Assembly (NCBI GenBank): GCA_008921705.1
Contig: VFFE01007078.1
Coordinates: 877,714-941,713 of the forward strand
Direction of reading: 5' to 3'
Length of the DNA stretch: 64,000 nt
Source of the DNA: Burhinus oedicnemus
Lineage: Eukaryota; Chordata; Aves; Charadriiformes; Burhinidae
Shown here: one piece after another, positions 49,727 to 61,685 of the stretch
How the letters are laid out: every line of letters starts with the position of its first letter
Numbering within the stretch: the first letter of the stretch is position 1
Made by a program: the position numbers and the translations under genes
Notes under the pieces: model-generated
Seen by the model: only the letters and a program-made list of their open reading frames with translations
Told to the model about the DNA's origin: nothing
The model's database searches: none

Positions 49727-52700
49727 ACAAATATACAAACACATTTCATTACTGTATGTTGTAAGCAAATCCAGTTTTAAAAAGGACTTTACATTCAAGG
49801 ACATTATTATGCTCCGAGTTAAGGAAAAAGCAGCCCCACTGCCTTATGAAAAAATAATCCGACACCTTATACAGCATGCTAATTAATATGGAGCATAAAG
49901 CATTTGCTTTAAGGCCATATTGCCTTTACTGTTAGCAGCACAAGTGCACATAAGAGTTAACATTAAAAATTAAAATGAAATAAATATGCTCTCTAATGAA
50001 CTAATATACGTGGGTAAGGTAACATCTGCTACTTTGTTTATAACAAATGTGTCAAACATTAGATATGCCAGCATTCATGCACATGTTCTGATGGAAGTTG
50101 GAGAATTTTCTTTATTTGCCCAGCAGAAAATGGAAGATTTCATGTCATGGCAGAGTAGTATCAGACCTGAGAGCGCTAGGAGAAAAAGAATTTTCTTCTT
50201 AAACAGAGACAGCCCTTCTGATAACTGTTGTCAGTTGGTTACTACAGAAAAGGAGTCTCAGTTGAAGTGATTTGGGAACAGGGAAAAGAATATATTTTTT
50301 AAGGAGTTCTGACCTACTTTCTATCTCTAAACAAAATTCTAAGGAGTGAATAGTAAACTGTGCAAGGTCAGGACTAACCCTGGCAGGTAATGTGACTCTG
50401 CTGCTTCCTTTGCATTTCTCTTCCCTTGCCAGATAATCCTAACAGGAAAATCCCAGCTTTTCCCAAGCCAGTCCAGATCTGCTTTCACAGAGAACATGGG
50501 GAATATCCCCTACTTCTTCACAAGTGTCATCTAGTCCTTTATAGGAAGTCTTGGGAGTAATGAATTTCAGTGGATTTGTTAGCACCCACCTTAGCTGGTA
50601 AGCAAGGAGATTCTATGCCAAAGCCTGTTTTGTACTGTGGTGAGAATGTAAAGCCTATACCCTGAAAGGTGCCCTTGAAAGGAATTACAAATTGATCTAA
50701 CGCCCAGTTTCTTCTGTAACTGTGTAAACTGTTCACAGACATTTATTTGCTGTAATGGATAACAAATCTTGAAAGCTTATTACATCTAGATTAAACATTT
50801 AACAAGAAACTAGACCAATTCCTCCATTTTGTTTGTAAAGTTCAACAGTTCATATTAACCAAAATGTACTTTTAATTTGCCTTCAGTCCACAAACCAGAC
50901 AGTTGCTAAATTATAGAATCACAAAACCCTGAGAGCCAATAAAAAACCCAAGATTTCCATCCCACTTATTTGAATTCTTTTAAGATAAATCATGTCTCAC
51001 AAGACTGGTAATGTGGAGTAATTTTTTGTTTGTTTGTTTAAGCTGTTTTCATACTAAATATTTCAGCTGTTTGACCCTGTTAAAACTTTTTTTTTTTAAA
51101 AAAACATTTTTGTCTCACTTTGGATAGACAGGAAAACATAAGTCACTGGAATAATCTATCATAATATTACAATTATTTATTAATTAATGAAACACTTTTC
51201 TATGAGGATTAAAATTGCTGTTACTGCCTCTAAAAGAATATCCAAGATCCATCTGTGGTAATAACATATGGTAATTAACCCATGATAAATAACTTTGGTA
51301 AACAAACAAACAAAAAAAACCCAGTGAAAATTGCATTTAAATAAGCACCTCTATTGTGCAGGAAAACAAGGAACTTTACAACATAGGATTTTACTTGAGA
51401 ATTAGAATAGCAGCTGTCAAAGTTTTTTGGGCACTAAAGCGCTGAGCATAATAAGGACAGGTGTGAAAAATGGGGTTGTGAAAAATACAAACTTTCTTTA
51501 TAGTATCTCATAGGCAACCCCTAGCTCCTCTTGAAGGTCTTTCTGCAGTTGTATATAGAAACTGAAAACTGGGTGAGAACAGACACTTCAGGCTTACCTG
51601 CTGAACATACTATCGGTGTAGAAAGATCTTGACAATACACAATGATCTGTTGCATGCTCATTTTGTGGTACAAAAGGAACATTTTTCATTGCAGCGGTAT
51701 TGAATGGCTATGACAATTTCCAGTGAAAGAAAAGGGTGCTCCAAAAGTCATCCTGATGGTCCTTCTACAGTGCAATAGTGCGTTGTGCTTACTGCCTGAC
51801 TGGAATGCTGAATGCAATGCGCATTGAGAGAGGATCCAAACTCTCAACTCTGTACTGAATAGCTTATGGACAGAATTCCACTTTCACATGGAGATCTGTT
51901 GGCATCAATGTAAAATAGTTTTTGCTTGCACTGTTAGGGAGAAGAAAGTAGAGGACTGATCCATGACTGTCAAGACCACTATATGAGTAAAAAAAAGCTC
52001 TTTGGTGCCAGGAGGATGAGGTGGTCACAAGCATTAAAAATTACTATTTAAGAAGTTTCTCACACCAGCTCTGAATATTATCAGGAATAGATGATTGTCA
52101 CTCATCAACCATATTCTCACCTCTTGGGAACTTGATCCTCCACTGCTTCACCTAAATTCTTTTCAAATTAATATTAAAAAATGCCTACAAGCTCCCAGTC
52201 ACTGCTATTATGCTATACTTCAGCTCAGTTTCTTCAGGGAATTTTGTAATCGATAGCATTTTCAGAACATGGAAGATTTTTTTTTTTTGATAAAATATAC
52301 CTATGAAAAGATTACCCAAATTATTTCAAATATGCTGACATTACTAAAATACATGCTTTCCTCTACATCTAACCTGCACATATACCTTCATGTATGGAAA
52401 CTACTTTAATCTGAAAATATGATTTCTCGATCAATGTTCAACTAAATACTTTCAACTAAATCTTCCAAGGTCTGTTGTCACACTAGAAAGTATTAATAAT
52501 AATTCAGAGAAAAAATTATTTTCAATTTACATAATGTGTATATTATTTTATGTTCTTGATTACTATTATAGACCAAAGTGGTTAAAATTGCATTAGACTT
52601 TTTTTCTCATACTTTGCCTGCATCTTGCTTTTAGTAATTAAGCCTACCAAACTTTTTTCCTTTTTACTTCAAGCCATCTGACAGTTCAATAGTATGTAAC

Positions 52701-55130
52701 AGAATACTGTGTTCCTCCCACCTGTCCTGCTAATTTGAAATGAAATACCCTATGAGTTGATTATACCCTTATGTACAAGTACATTCTTGTTTTAAGAGCT
52801 TTTCATCACTTGCTGTTTCTGAATATTTTGAGATATGAACAAATCTCTCATTTTAAATATTTGGACTTGGTGGGTCTGGCCATTTCTGCTGATTTTTGTT
52901 TGTGCTCATTGAAACTTCACATAGAATCCTCCGGAACCATAACTGGCTTTAAATTGTTTGAATTTAAAGAAGTTTTTATTAGACAAAAAGAGCATGACTT
53001 CTGAATGCTTTTCCATATTCTTCAAATCTAGCTATTCTCCCCTTCATGACAATTCAATTTATGGATAAGAATACAAGATACATTTTTCTAGTTAAAATGT
53101 TTGTCTCTTACCTGTCACATATGAAGTCCTCACCCCACTGATACAGACAGTAAACCTCCCACTGATTTATTTTGTGTAGGCTTCTATAATCTGTACGTAA
53201 TTCACCCAGTCTTAGTTATTAATATCCAAATCTCTTTAACAGTTCTGCAAATATCACCATTCTTTGGATCTCCAAACATCTAATGAAAATGCAAACAGCA
53301 TGAACTAAAAAAAACAAATAGTATGCTGACTATTAGAGTAAAGCTGTGATAGTAATAATTTATCATGTATCTCCAGGAATCTTGTTAAGATATTTATGCT
53401 TCTGCCCATAGTAATTTAACATCAAATTGTACCCAAATAAACTACTCCAGAAACTTTGTTACAACATAAGAAGTTGTAGGCAGTACTTTCCTTGGATGAA
53501 AAAGAAATTTAAATACAAATACTAATGGATGTGTACTTTTCATATTAAAATAATCCAGTCTAAGGGGAAGGAAAAAGCACCATAACTACAACTACAGTCA
53601 CCCCTTTCCTTTCTGTGCTGCCAAAGGCAGAGAGACTCCAAAACACTCATGTCTCTTGCTGAAGTAAATCAGAACTGTTTGGCACTATGATCACTACTGA
53701 ATACTTAATAAGGATGCCTTCCTCAATACTCTGTTGCATTTTCACTTAAAGATTTCAGAATTATAAGACTAACCAGAATAAAATGATTAAGCCATGTTTT
53801 AGGTGAATGTCTTCATCAATATCCAATAGACATGAGGGATCTGCAGCTGGTTAGCCAAACATACATTTTGATTGTCATATGGCAGAAAGAAATTTGCTGT
53901 CTTATGTCAGGGCTGCTATGTTAACAATTTTTAGACTCCCTTCACTGATCATTTGAAAGGATGAAATATACCAAATCTCTGTGGTGAGTGTCCAAGTTCC
54001 TGTCTGGTGAATTATTTCATAGTATCTGAAGGTGACAGAGAGGTGGAGGTCAGTCAGGTTGATACTGGAATGAATGATCCTTGAAGAACAGCTCTCAGGA
54101 TACTTGCAAATAATCCAATACAGATTGGACTGTAGTGAGGAATGCATTTGTTTAAGAGGTACTACCTCAATGATCACAGATGTAATCTTGCATTATAACT
54201 ACAGATTCAACACAGACAGTAAAGTTTCCTCCATCAACACAACGCTTATGAAATGTTAGGTAAAAACACAGGAAAAAAATATGCACAGAAGCACATCGCA
54301 GACTCAACTGGCAGTCAAGTCTGGCAGAAGTCTATCACCTAGTGACAGCTTCCTTTTCTCTCAGTTGTTACGATGATATGAAGAGAAATGAGTGAGACAA
54401 GTCCTGGGCTTCATTACTGAAGGAAGAAAATGTTTCCCAAGAGAAAAATAATCTGCAAGTTGAAGTATTTTGATATAATGATCAAAAAGTCATAAACATT
54501 TTTAAATGTTTTCAGATTGTGGAAGCCAACTATATTCATATTTGATGCATTAAAACCCAAACATGACATAAACCACTCACTAATAGGGAAGGAGAATATT
54601 TACTGGAAGTGTCAAGGAAAGGACTGAAAATCATCTCCTACCTCTAAATCACCCACTGCCAGGTCACAGGGAGATTTGTCTGGTGTATAAGAACGATAAT
54701 TGTAATCTCCTTCTTTGAGTTTAGTGTTTATTTCCCTAAAACACAACTGTCATGTGCTTGGGACATCTTAGTCACTGTGCATTTGTGAATACTGCATATG
54801 TCTAAAGAAAATATCAGTGGTAGGAATACCACAGCCAGCATATGAATGTCATTACTTTAAGGTAACATACACAGTGGGAAATCTTAACTGAACTAGTGGG
54901 AATCAGAACTGTGTAAAAAAGTGAGGAATGAATCATTCTTTTCTATGATTTCCATTGTCTAGAAAAAAAACCCCTCATATCTTCCTTCTTTCTAGTTTAA
55001 TTTCTCTTTTGTTTCCTTCCACTTACTTATGCAGCTGGAAAAGTTACATTAAACAGTGGCTTAACACATTCACATTTGTTAACGTAAGGAAATGATAAGC
55101 AAAAAACTTCCTGAATAGTTACCAGGTAAT
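49727..55130. other. Intergenic, no gene seen
   Basis: AT-rich, no exon or RNA gene recognised. A possible but unconvincing CR1 3' end lies near 50918. Homopolymer runs occur near 51088 and 52280. Open frames are under 95 codons and without motifs. Confidence 0.5.
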
Positions 55131-55254
55131 ATCTTATAAGAGATCTTATAAGAGATCTTATAAGAGATCTTATAAGAGATCTTATAAGAGATCTTATAAG
55201 AGATCTTATAAGAGATCTTATAAGAGATCTTATAAGAGATCTTATAAGAGATCT
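55131..55254. repeat. Perfect 12-bp minisatellite, 10.3 copies
   Basis: The unit ATCTTATAAGAG is repeated ten times without a single mismatch, followed by a partial ATCT. Each period contains two palindromes, CTTATAAG and, across the unit junction, AGATCT. Because 12 is a multiple of 3, the array is open in frame; on the minus strand it reads as a Ser-Leu-Ile-Arg repeat within an 86-codon frame (55287-55027). That frame is almost certainly not a gene. Perfect identity suggests recent expansion. Confidence 0.95.
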
Positions 55255-56571
55255 GGTGGCTTTTATAAAACAGACATGCAACTGCATAGTCTGGACCCTG
55301 TTAAGACTGTATTAGGTGCTTAGATGATCTACATTATGAAGCTCTCAAGACAGTTTTGAATTTATTTCCAATATGAGAAGCGTGAAAAAAGCCAACAAGA
55401 GGAAGAGATTACATAAAACGTAGTGGTTTTGCTCTTTAATTCATTAAGTAATTCGTCCTAAGAAAAAACTTGTCACCGTTGAAGAATTCTCTGTTCTGTT
55501 CTCAGTCTTATAACCACTGTATCTACTGAACTCCACTATACACACCTGTAAAACAGAAATGTAACCTTTCTGCAGGTGTAAAAACCTGCAAAAGGTTTCC
55601 ATGCGATGCTTACAGTTCAGATAACCTCTCAAAACAAACAATCTACATGAAGAGTTTTGGAAAATATGTTCTCAAAGGACTTTCTCACTTGGGAAAAGGT
55701 CAAACGTTTTTTGCAAAATGTAACTAAGTAGGACCATTGTGAGATAGCAGATAGAGTGTCTTCAAAAACTCAGTTATTAATCACTATCTTGAGCAAATCT
55801 TTGCTCAAAACCAATGTCCACGTGCATTTCGTTACTCGCAGGAACACTGTGAGGACACTGTAGGTCTGTAAAATGTCCCAAGGTTTTTCCATGGAAGGAG
55901 AATTATTCAAGTAGCATTCATACTGTCTTTACTTACTGACATTGAACAGCATTTACACACAAGCCACAGGTATTTCTAACAGCAAAGTGACCAACTGAAA
56001 AACTTGTTTCCTTCCTTCCTTGTTAGGAAAAAAAATGTTTCCTAAATGTTTACAATTATATCCACACAGCCTTACAAAAGAAAGGCTTGGTTTAATTCCA
56101 CTTCAATAAAAGTCAAGATATTTGCTGGAGTGAAGTGTATAGGCCAGACCACCATCTTTCAGAGAATGAAAATGTACCATCACCTTCTGCTCTCACCAGC
56201 TCTGAGGACCCCATGCATTCCTCCTTAAGAAAAAGTGAGACTCATTCAACATGTGGTTGAATCTAAGTCATAGTTGAAGAACAGCTTGTAAGAATGGACT
56301 GATGCTCAAAAACATGTATTTCCAATTTAGTGTTCATGCCAAGTGAGAATTCAGTACACTGCAAATGTAACAGTTGTAACTGCTAATACACACAAGTGCC
56401 CTAGCTCCAATGCTCCAGCATGGAACAAGATGCTGTAGTTGAAGAATTAAGTAATAACTTGTTTTTGAGTCCCTTAAAATAACATTTGTCGAAGCACTCA
56501 AGTTGTTTTTACAATAATTTACCATATTTCTCACTTAAATCACCTTCTCTTGGTGTTTACTAATAAAGACA

Positions 56572-56600
56572 GACATTGTAGTGACATTGTAGTGACATTG
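56572..56600. repeat. 11-bp tandem repeat, 2.6 copies
   Basis: The unit GACATTGTAGT occurs twice exactly and is followed by GACATTG. Confidence 0.8.
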
Positions 56601-56786
56601 GCTAGACCTTAGCAAAGTTCCCCTCAAGCAAGAGAAACATGAGCAGAGAAATCAGTTTAGTGCATGAACAAATTCCTGAAGAGTCCCTATGGAAGCTTGC
56701 ATCACAGACCTAATTCCAATTTTTTCCCTTCAACTTGTTAAATAAATGTCCTACAAATGCTAGAATACATTCAGAGGGAGAAGCGG

Positions 56787-56806
56787 GAAAGAAAGAAAGA
56801 AAAAAA
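56787..56806. repeat. (GAAA)n microsatellite
   Basis: A short purine-only run: GAAAGAAAGAAAGA and then A-rich. Confidence 0.75.
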
Positions 56807-58928
56807 GACCACTGTGATGATAAAACAGAGGCAATTAGTTTCTGGCTACCATATAAAATAGGTAAGGGAAGGAGGCAAGGGTCAGGCAGACATTATCGGA
56901 AGTAATTTAAAATTTACTATGTTATATAAAATCAGAAAACCTGTCTGATTAAAACAAAGCCCTATATCAAAGAGAAATCTGTATTATAGTATAAACTCAA
57001 AAAAGAAATGTTTTATGATATTAATCTTAATACCTCTGAAAACAGAGACTTCTCTGCATTTCTTGAGGACATAACTAATTCACAGATCTTTCTTTTAAAT
57101 TTAAAACTGAAGTGTAAATTCAGTTCAGTTCCAATCAAGGAATTGAAACATTCTTATTTTTTATACATCACTATCTTGATCTCTTAGCTTTGCCCTGAAA
57201 CGTTGCCAAAAAATATTCAGCTTTGGTATCAGAATTCCATTCACTCTCTAAACTATGATAAAATTCATTAGCAAGCTTTGCACTTGGCATGAGCAGAAAA
57301 ACTTCTATTGGTCATTTTCTCTGGGTGCATAAGAACGCTTTCTGTCAACTCAGAAAAAGTTCATTCATGCTTTCTTCAATCTGACCTTTGTCTGTAAAAA
57401 CAATATATGAATTATTTAAATTTAGCCAATGGGATTTTAGGAAGGTATGGCCTTTGTACTCCCAAATATTGCACCCCATAAGAGTTTGCAGATTCAAATT
57501 GCCATCACAGCACTTAAGGATCTTAGAAAAGACTTTAATTAAGTCTGTGAATTTTAAGGACATTGATTAAATTGCATAAAACTACGTAGATGGTTCATTT
57601 CAGAATTTAAATAGCTTATTTCATGTGTCTTAATTCACCTTCACTGTAATTTAGATCAAACCAAATTAAGACCAATTTAATTATGAGTAAGGTTGCCTAT
57701 ACAGAGACTAAGCACTGTTTAAGCTGCTAAAAAGAATTCAGCCTCTGCGTAGACATTCTTGCAGGATGTGCTTACATGTTATATTCTCCTCAGTGGCAAA
57801 ACCACTGTAAGAAATGTCCATGTCCCTCCGACATCTTTTGCCCAAGCCAGCTGTACTTGTCCCTCACACAGCAGTTTGTCACAGAGACAGTTTTGAAATG
57901 ATCCAAACTGAAAATAACTCTCCAAAGCAAAGTTGCTGCCAAGAGCAACATATGACACCACCTCAGATTTGGCAGTTACACAATACACAGCCAGAAAAGC
58001 TAGGCTGACCATTCATTGCATTTCTTTCTCTGTATTGACTGATTTTTGTTATATTTTATCCCCTTCCCCCCACTTTTGTGCATGCTGGCATTTGCTTTAA
58101 TGACTGCAGAGCACTTTTCTTAATACTTCTGCAACTTACATTTTTTAAAACAGTAAAAACAAGGGAAGTTTTAAAGAGGTTTATCAGATTTGATCATAAT
58201 ATCTCTTCTGATGACAGCTTTCTCATTTCACACAATACACCTATGCAATATATTTGAGAACATAGTAAATGCTATCCTATTGGGCTCATCTGTGTTTAAC
58301 CACAACCATAACACAAGCTGCTGCACTAACCATTTAAACCATTTTTAGTGCATGTGAGCACTGGAAAAAACATCCAGATTATGATGTTCTTGAAACATAT
58401 TGAAGTATCTGGACAAAATCACCTGTGGTTGCTGTTAACATCACAATTCTTTGGTGCTTCTGAATCCACACAGTTGAGGATCGTTATACATACAAAGCAG
58501 TCACCACGTTATAACATGTAACTGCCAAAGATGCTTCAAAGGTCTGTTAGAGCCCATTTTTCTTTGAACTGCAATGCCTGCTAAAGTACATGCAAATTTC
58601 ATTCAAGTTGTATTTGATTTTAGCTCAAAGCTTCTCACAGAGAACAAAATATATAAAAGACATCATGCTTGCCAGATTAAGGGTTCCTGACTAGAGCTAA
58701 AAGAGCTGGCTCAACTATAGATGGGAAATACAAAAGTTAAGTTTTGATTTTTGTTGGAATAGATACAGGAACTTATCTACATCCATAGTAAACTCCTCAG
58801 CTTATCTCACAGTATATTCTAATATGCAGGAGTCTATAGTCTGCCTCATTGTGTCTTCATATTTGAAATCCGATTTACAGCAGTGAGATTGTGCAGGTAA
58901 CTCAACAGGCTGGTACTTCTGGTCCATG

Positions 58929-59072
58929 TGGGATAAACTTCAGGCATTCACGTGTTTTATATATTGCTATTGCCTTTGCATCCAGGCTGAAAAGATGCAT
59001 TTCATATAAAACTTGGAGGCAAAGGCAACTCTAGCAATATATAAAACATGTGAATGCCTGAAGTTTATCCCA
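58929..59072. repeat. Long near-perfect inverted repeat (about 56-58 bp arms, about 30-nt loop)
   Basis: The left arm, from TGGGATAAAC at 58929 to about 58984, pairs with the right arm, about 59015 to GTTTATCCCA ending at 59072. The outer 41 bp match with one mismatch (CACGTG against CACATG). A 3-nt bulge follows beside TGCTA, and the inner TGCCTTTGC-x-TCCA block then pairs again. The loop is roughly GCTGAAAAGATGCATTTCAT and a few flanking bases. A transcript from either strand would form a stable long hairpin. No transposase, target-site duplication or TIR family is recognised. It may be a template-switch inverted duplication, a foldback/MITE relic or a hairpin RNA source. Confidence 0.9.
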
Positions 59073-59244
59073 TACATTTTTAGACAACCAGAGCAGACAC
59101 AAAAGTACTTTATCATAACTTGTAAGTTACCATTGAGACCAAGTGTTTTATTTAGGTTTAAATAAATACCAAGGCTGTTTCTCAAACTCTACCCATGCTA
59201 TGCAGAGGCACATAAGTTGTTTATAGGCTGAATCTGAGCAGTCC

Positions 59245-59322
59245 TGCTTTAAAGAGGCAGTTTGAATGACCTCCAGAGGTCCTTTGCAACCTATAGTGCT
59301 CTGCAATTCTACAAATAGCCAT
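59245..59322 (+). mobile_element. Decayed CR1 3' UTR remnant
   Basis: GAATGACCTCCAGAGGTCC followed by TTTGCAACC and a degraded GCAATTCTAC tail matches the usual CR1 3' UTR order. The part before 59265 is too decayed to place a firm 5' boundary. Confidence 0.6.
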
Positions 59323-60000
59323 AACTGATGGCAGTATGTAATTATAAATCAGAAGTGACACCTCTCAAAGAGAAACTGCTCTGAGATCATGATCGTTCTA
59401 TTAATGCTAGTTCAAAACTTCAGGTAAAATACCACCACTGAATCTCTACCTGTAACTTCCCCGTTTGATTCTGCCCCATTCAACTGTGACATATGGGATG
59501 GTCCAGTGATCCAGGAGGCCTGTTTGTTTGACTATGCAAAGGAAGCCTTGTGACTTGTCACAGCTAAAACTGTCAGATATAGAATCCACAAATACAAATA
59601 TTTACAAATGGAAAGAAAAAACATCCAGTGTTATGTTATGTTTCTCCTTGTGCATGCTTAACATCAAGGGTGAAATAGTATGCATAGAACACCACAACAA
59701 TAAAAAATCCTTAGTATTTTCCGTATCAAAGTCACCACGATGCTGCATCTGTATTCCTTTACTTGTAGCTTTTACAACAAAATAATTATTAAATTTGCCA
59801 CCTTACTTGCTGCCCATGGAGAAGGAATTTTTAATCAAGCCCCTTACACAAGGGGATTTAGTGCTCAGCGAATATGTGAGGATATACATATACAAGAGCT
59901 GTGCTCAGAGTGCAATGCAAAAAACAGTAAGCTTGTCTAGTCTGACTTTAGACACAGGCACATTTCTTGAAGAAGGTTCACTGCATTTTTCTTTTGGTTT
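59323..60000. other. Intergenic, no gene seen
   Basis: AT-rich sequence up to the assembly gap. Overlapping open frames of 66-106 codons near 59528-60115 have no motif; the longest runs through the run of N and is not credible. Confidence 0.5.
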
Positions 60001-60020
60001 NNNNNNNNNNNNNNNNNNNN
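60001..60020. other. Assembly gap (20 N)
   Basis: Twenty unresolved bases. The left flank ends in a T/G-rich stretch (CTTTTGGTTT) and the right flank starts with a dense G-run, so the missing sequence is probably G-rich. The true gap length may differ from 20. Confidence 0.98.
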
Positions 60021-60040
60021 GGGTGGGTGGGGCGGGGTGG
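60021..60040 (+). other. Canonical G-quadruplex motif abutting the gap
   Basis: Four G-tracts (GGG, GGG, GGGG, GGGG) with single-base loops T, T and C, then TGG. This fits the G3+N1-7 consensus with the shortest possible loops, which favours a very stable parallel quadruplex. The motif may extend into the gap. Confidence 0.85.
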
Positions 60041-61390
60041 TGTTTCGTTTTCTTTTTTGCTTTTGCAGGCATTGTCACATATATGTCCAAAGCTCACACC
60101 CTTCAGATAATATAACAGTGTTTTCCTTTTCATTAAAACTTTTATTTTGTGGGAAAGTATACCTGAGGAAAAATGGACAATAAAAAGTTTGAGGTATTGA
60201 CATCTCTGTCATTACTGGTTCTTCACAAAGTACTGTGCTCAGCAATGTTCAGGGAAGAAGTCTGGCTACCACTGATTTTAACTAAACAAGGTTTTCCAGA
60301 GGCTTTTACTACCTTTTATTCCTACCTTTGCCTAACTTTCTCCTGATTAACATGAAGAGTGTACAAAACAGATTTGCTGTAAAGCAGTAACATCTAATGG
60401 AGGAAAACCACCAACTTATGCCAGCAGAGCTTTTTCAGTAGTGAAGTCTGATTTACAGTCTTAGTGGAGAGCAATTTCAGGTAGAGGATTCCCTTGCTGC
60501 TGGAGAATCTAAAGTCATGATTTCAAGCCTGCTGGGGCACTTTCATTTTCTTGTGAAAACAGCTGTAAGGTTTACAGTGGTTTTGTTCAAATTAATCTCT
60601 TGGTGAAATCAGATCTTAAGCTAGTGGGGAACTAAAATCTCACATGGCGTTAACAGTCTTCCTCAATTGGAAAACACAGGCCTAATGTTAACTCATTTGT
60701 TTTACAGCAAAATAAGTCAATGACTTTAATACTACTGTAAACAAATTAGGTCAGATTCAAACAGCTTGCATTACATAGGTTGCAATAATCAAAATTCTAT
60801 GCCTTTAATAGATCATCATTGTGACATTTTTACAAGAATCAATATCCTGGTTAATGTTCTCCTTGTATTATTAACTGCCCTTCTACAACAAGTCCTCTCA
60901 TACACCTTTTTTTTGCCATATATGGATCAGATCCTAATGTTATTTACAGAGAAATCACTTAGTTAAAATGAATAATACTTGAAGCTATTGAAATAATTCT
61001 ACATCTACTCAAGCAAGGGCATTCAGAGGCTAGACCACGAGGCTGAGTTAGTGGTTTACTTTCCCTGTTACTCCTCCTGAGATAATCTTTGATATTTCTG
61101 CATTCCAACAGTGGAAGCATGAAAAATATTTTACAATAAACATTACCTTACTAATTCAACATTTAATTATTATCCAGCTAAATTCACTCATAGTGCTCTC
61201 TAATATTTAATGTGAAATAAGCAGCATAGGAAACAGGTGGCCCAAGTTTTCTAGGGTTTCTCCAATTATTTTTGTTATATACTTCAGTCAAGTTGTATTT
61301 GATGACCTGTTTCCTAATCAGAAATCCAGCCACCTTTATGACAAAATAATAACAAGGAGAACATAACAGTATCTGAAAGTACAAGAAATC
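60041..61390. other. Intergenic, no gene seen
   Basis: AT-rich sequence between the gap and the next CR1 fragment. A 66-codon frame at 60766-60966 has no recognisable motif. Confidence 0.5.
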
Positions 61391-61685
61391 TGGAGAGGGA
61401 GTTTTTACAAGGGCATGTAGTGACCAGATGAGGGGTAATGGCTTCAAACTGGAAGAAGGGAGATCTAGATTAGATGTCAGGAAGAAATTTTTCACTATGA
61501 GGGTAGTGAGGCACTGGAACAGGTTGCCCAGGCAAGCTGTGGATGCCCCATCCCTGGAAGTGTCCAAGGCCAGGTTGGATGAGGCTGGTACAGCAGCAGG
61601 TGTCCTTGCCCATGGCAAGTGGGTTGGAACTAGGTGATCTTTAAGGTCCCTTCCAACCTAAACCATTCTATGATTCTATGATAAT
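61391..61685 (+). mobile_element. CR1 LINE 3' fragment (end of ORF2 plus 3' UTR)
   Basis: A short 5'-truncated insertion begins in the block GNGFKLEEGRSRLDVRKKFF (from about 61431) and continues HWNRLPRQAVDAPSLEV. The 3' UTR reads GGTGATCTTTAAGG, then CCCTTCCAACC, and ends in the tandem tail ATTCTATGATTCTATGAT (61665-61682). The tail is intact and the body is close to the family pattern. It is therefore among the younger CR1 copies in the window. The usual stop region after SLEVFKARLD is altered (SKARLDEAGTAAG), so the frame runs on past the normal end. Confidence 0.93.

Larger units (their letters stand above)
55255..58928. other. Intergenic, no gene seen
   Basis: AT-rich DNA with no recognised exon, RNA gene or transposon. 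It includes an 11-bp tandem repeat at 56572-56600 and a (GAAA)n patch at 56787-56806. Confidence 0.5.

Noticed and set aside
50918..50975. TATAGAATCACAAAACCCTGAG, resembling a reverse-strand CR1 3' end
   Set aside because: Similarity is limited to about 20 bases and the expected GGTTGGAAGGGACCTC block is missing.
55027..55287. 86-codon minus-strand frame with Ser-Leu-Ile-Arg repeats
   Set aside because: It is open only because the minisatellite period is divisible by three. There is no other coding signal.
59795..60115. 106-codon plus-strand frame
   Set aside because: It runs through the run of N, so its continuity is not real.
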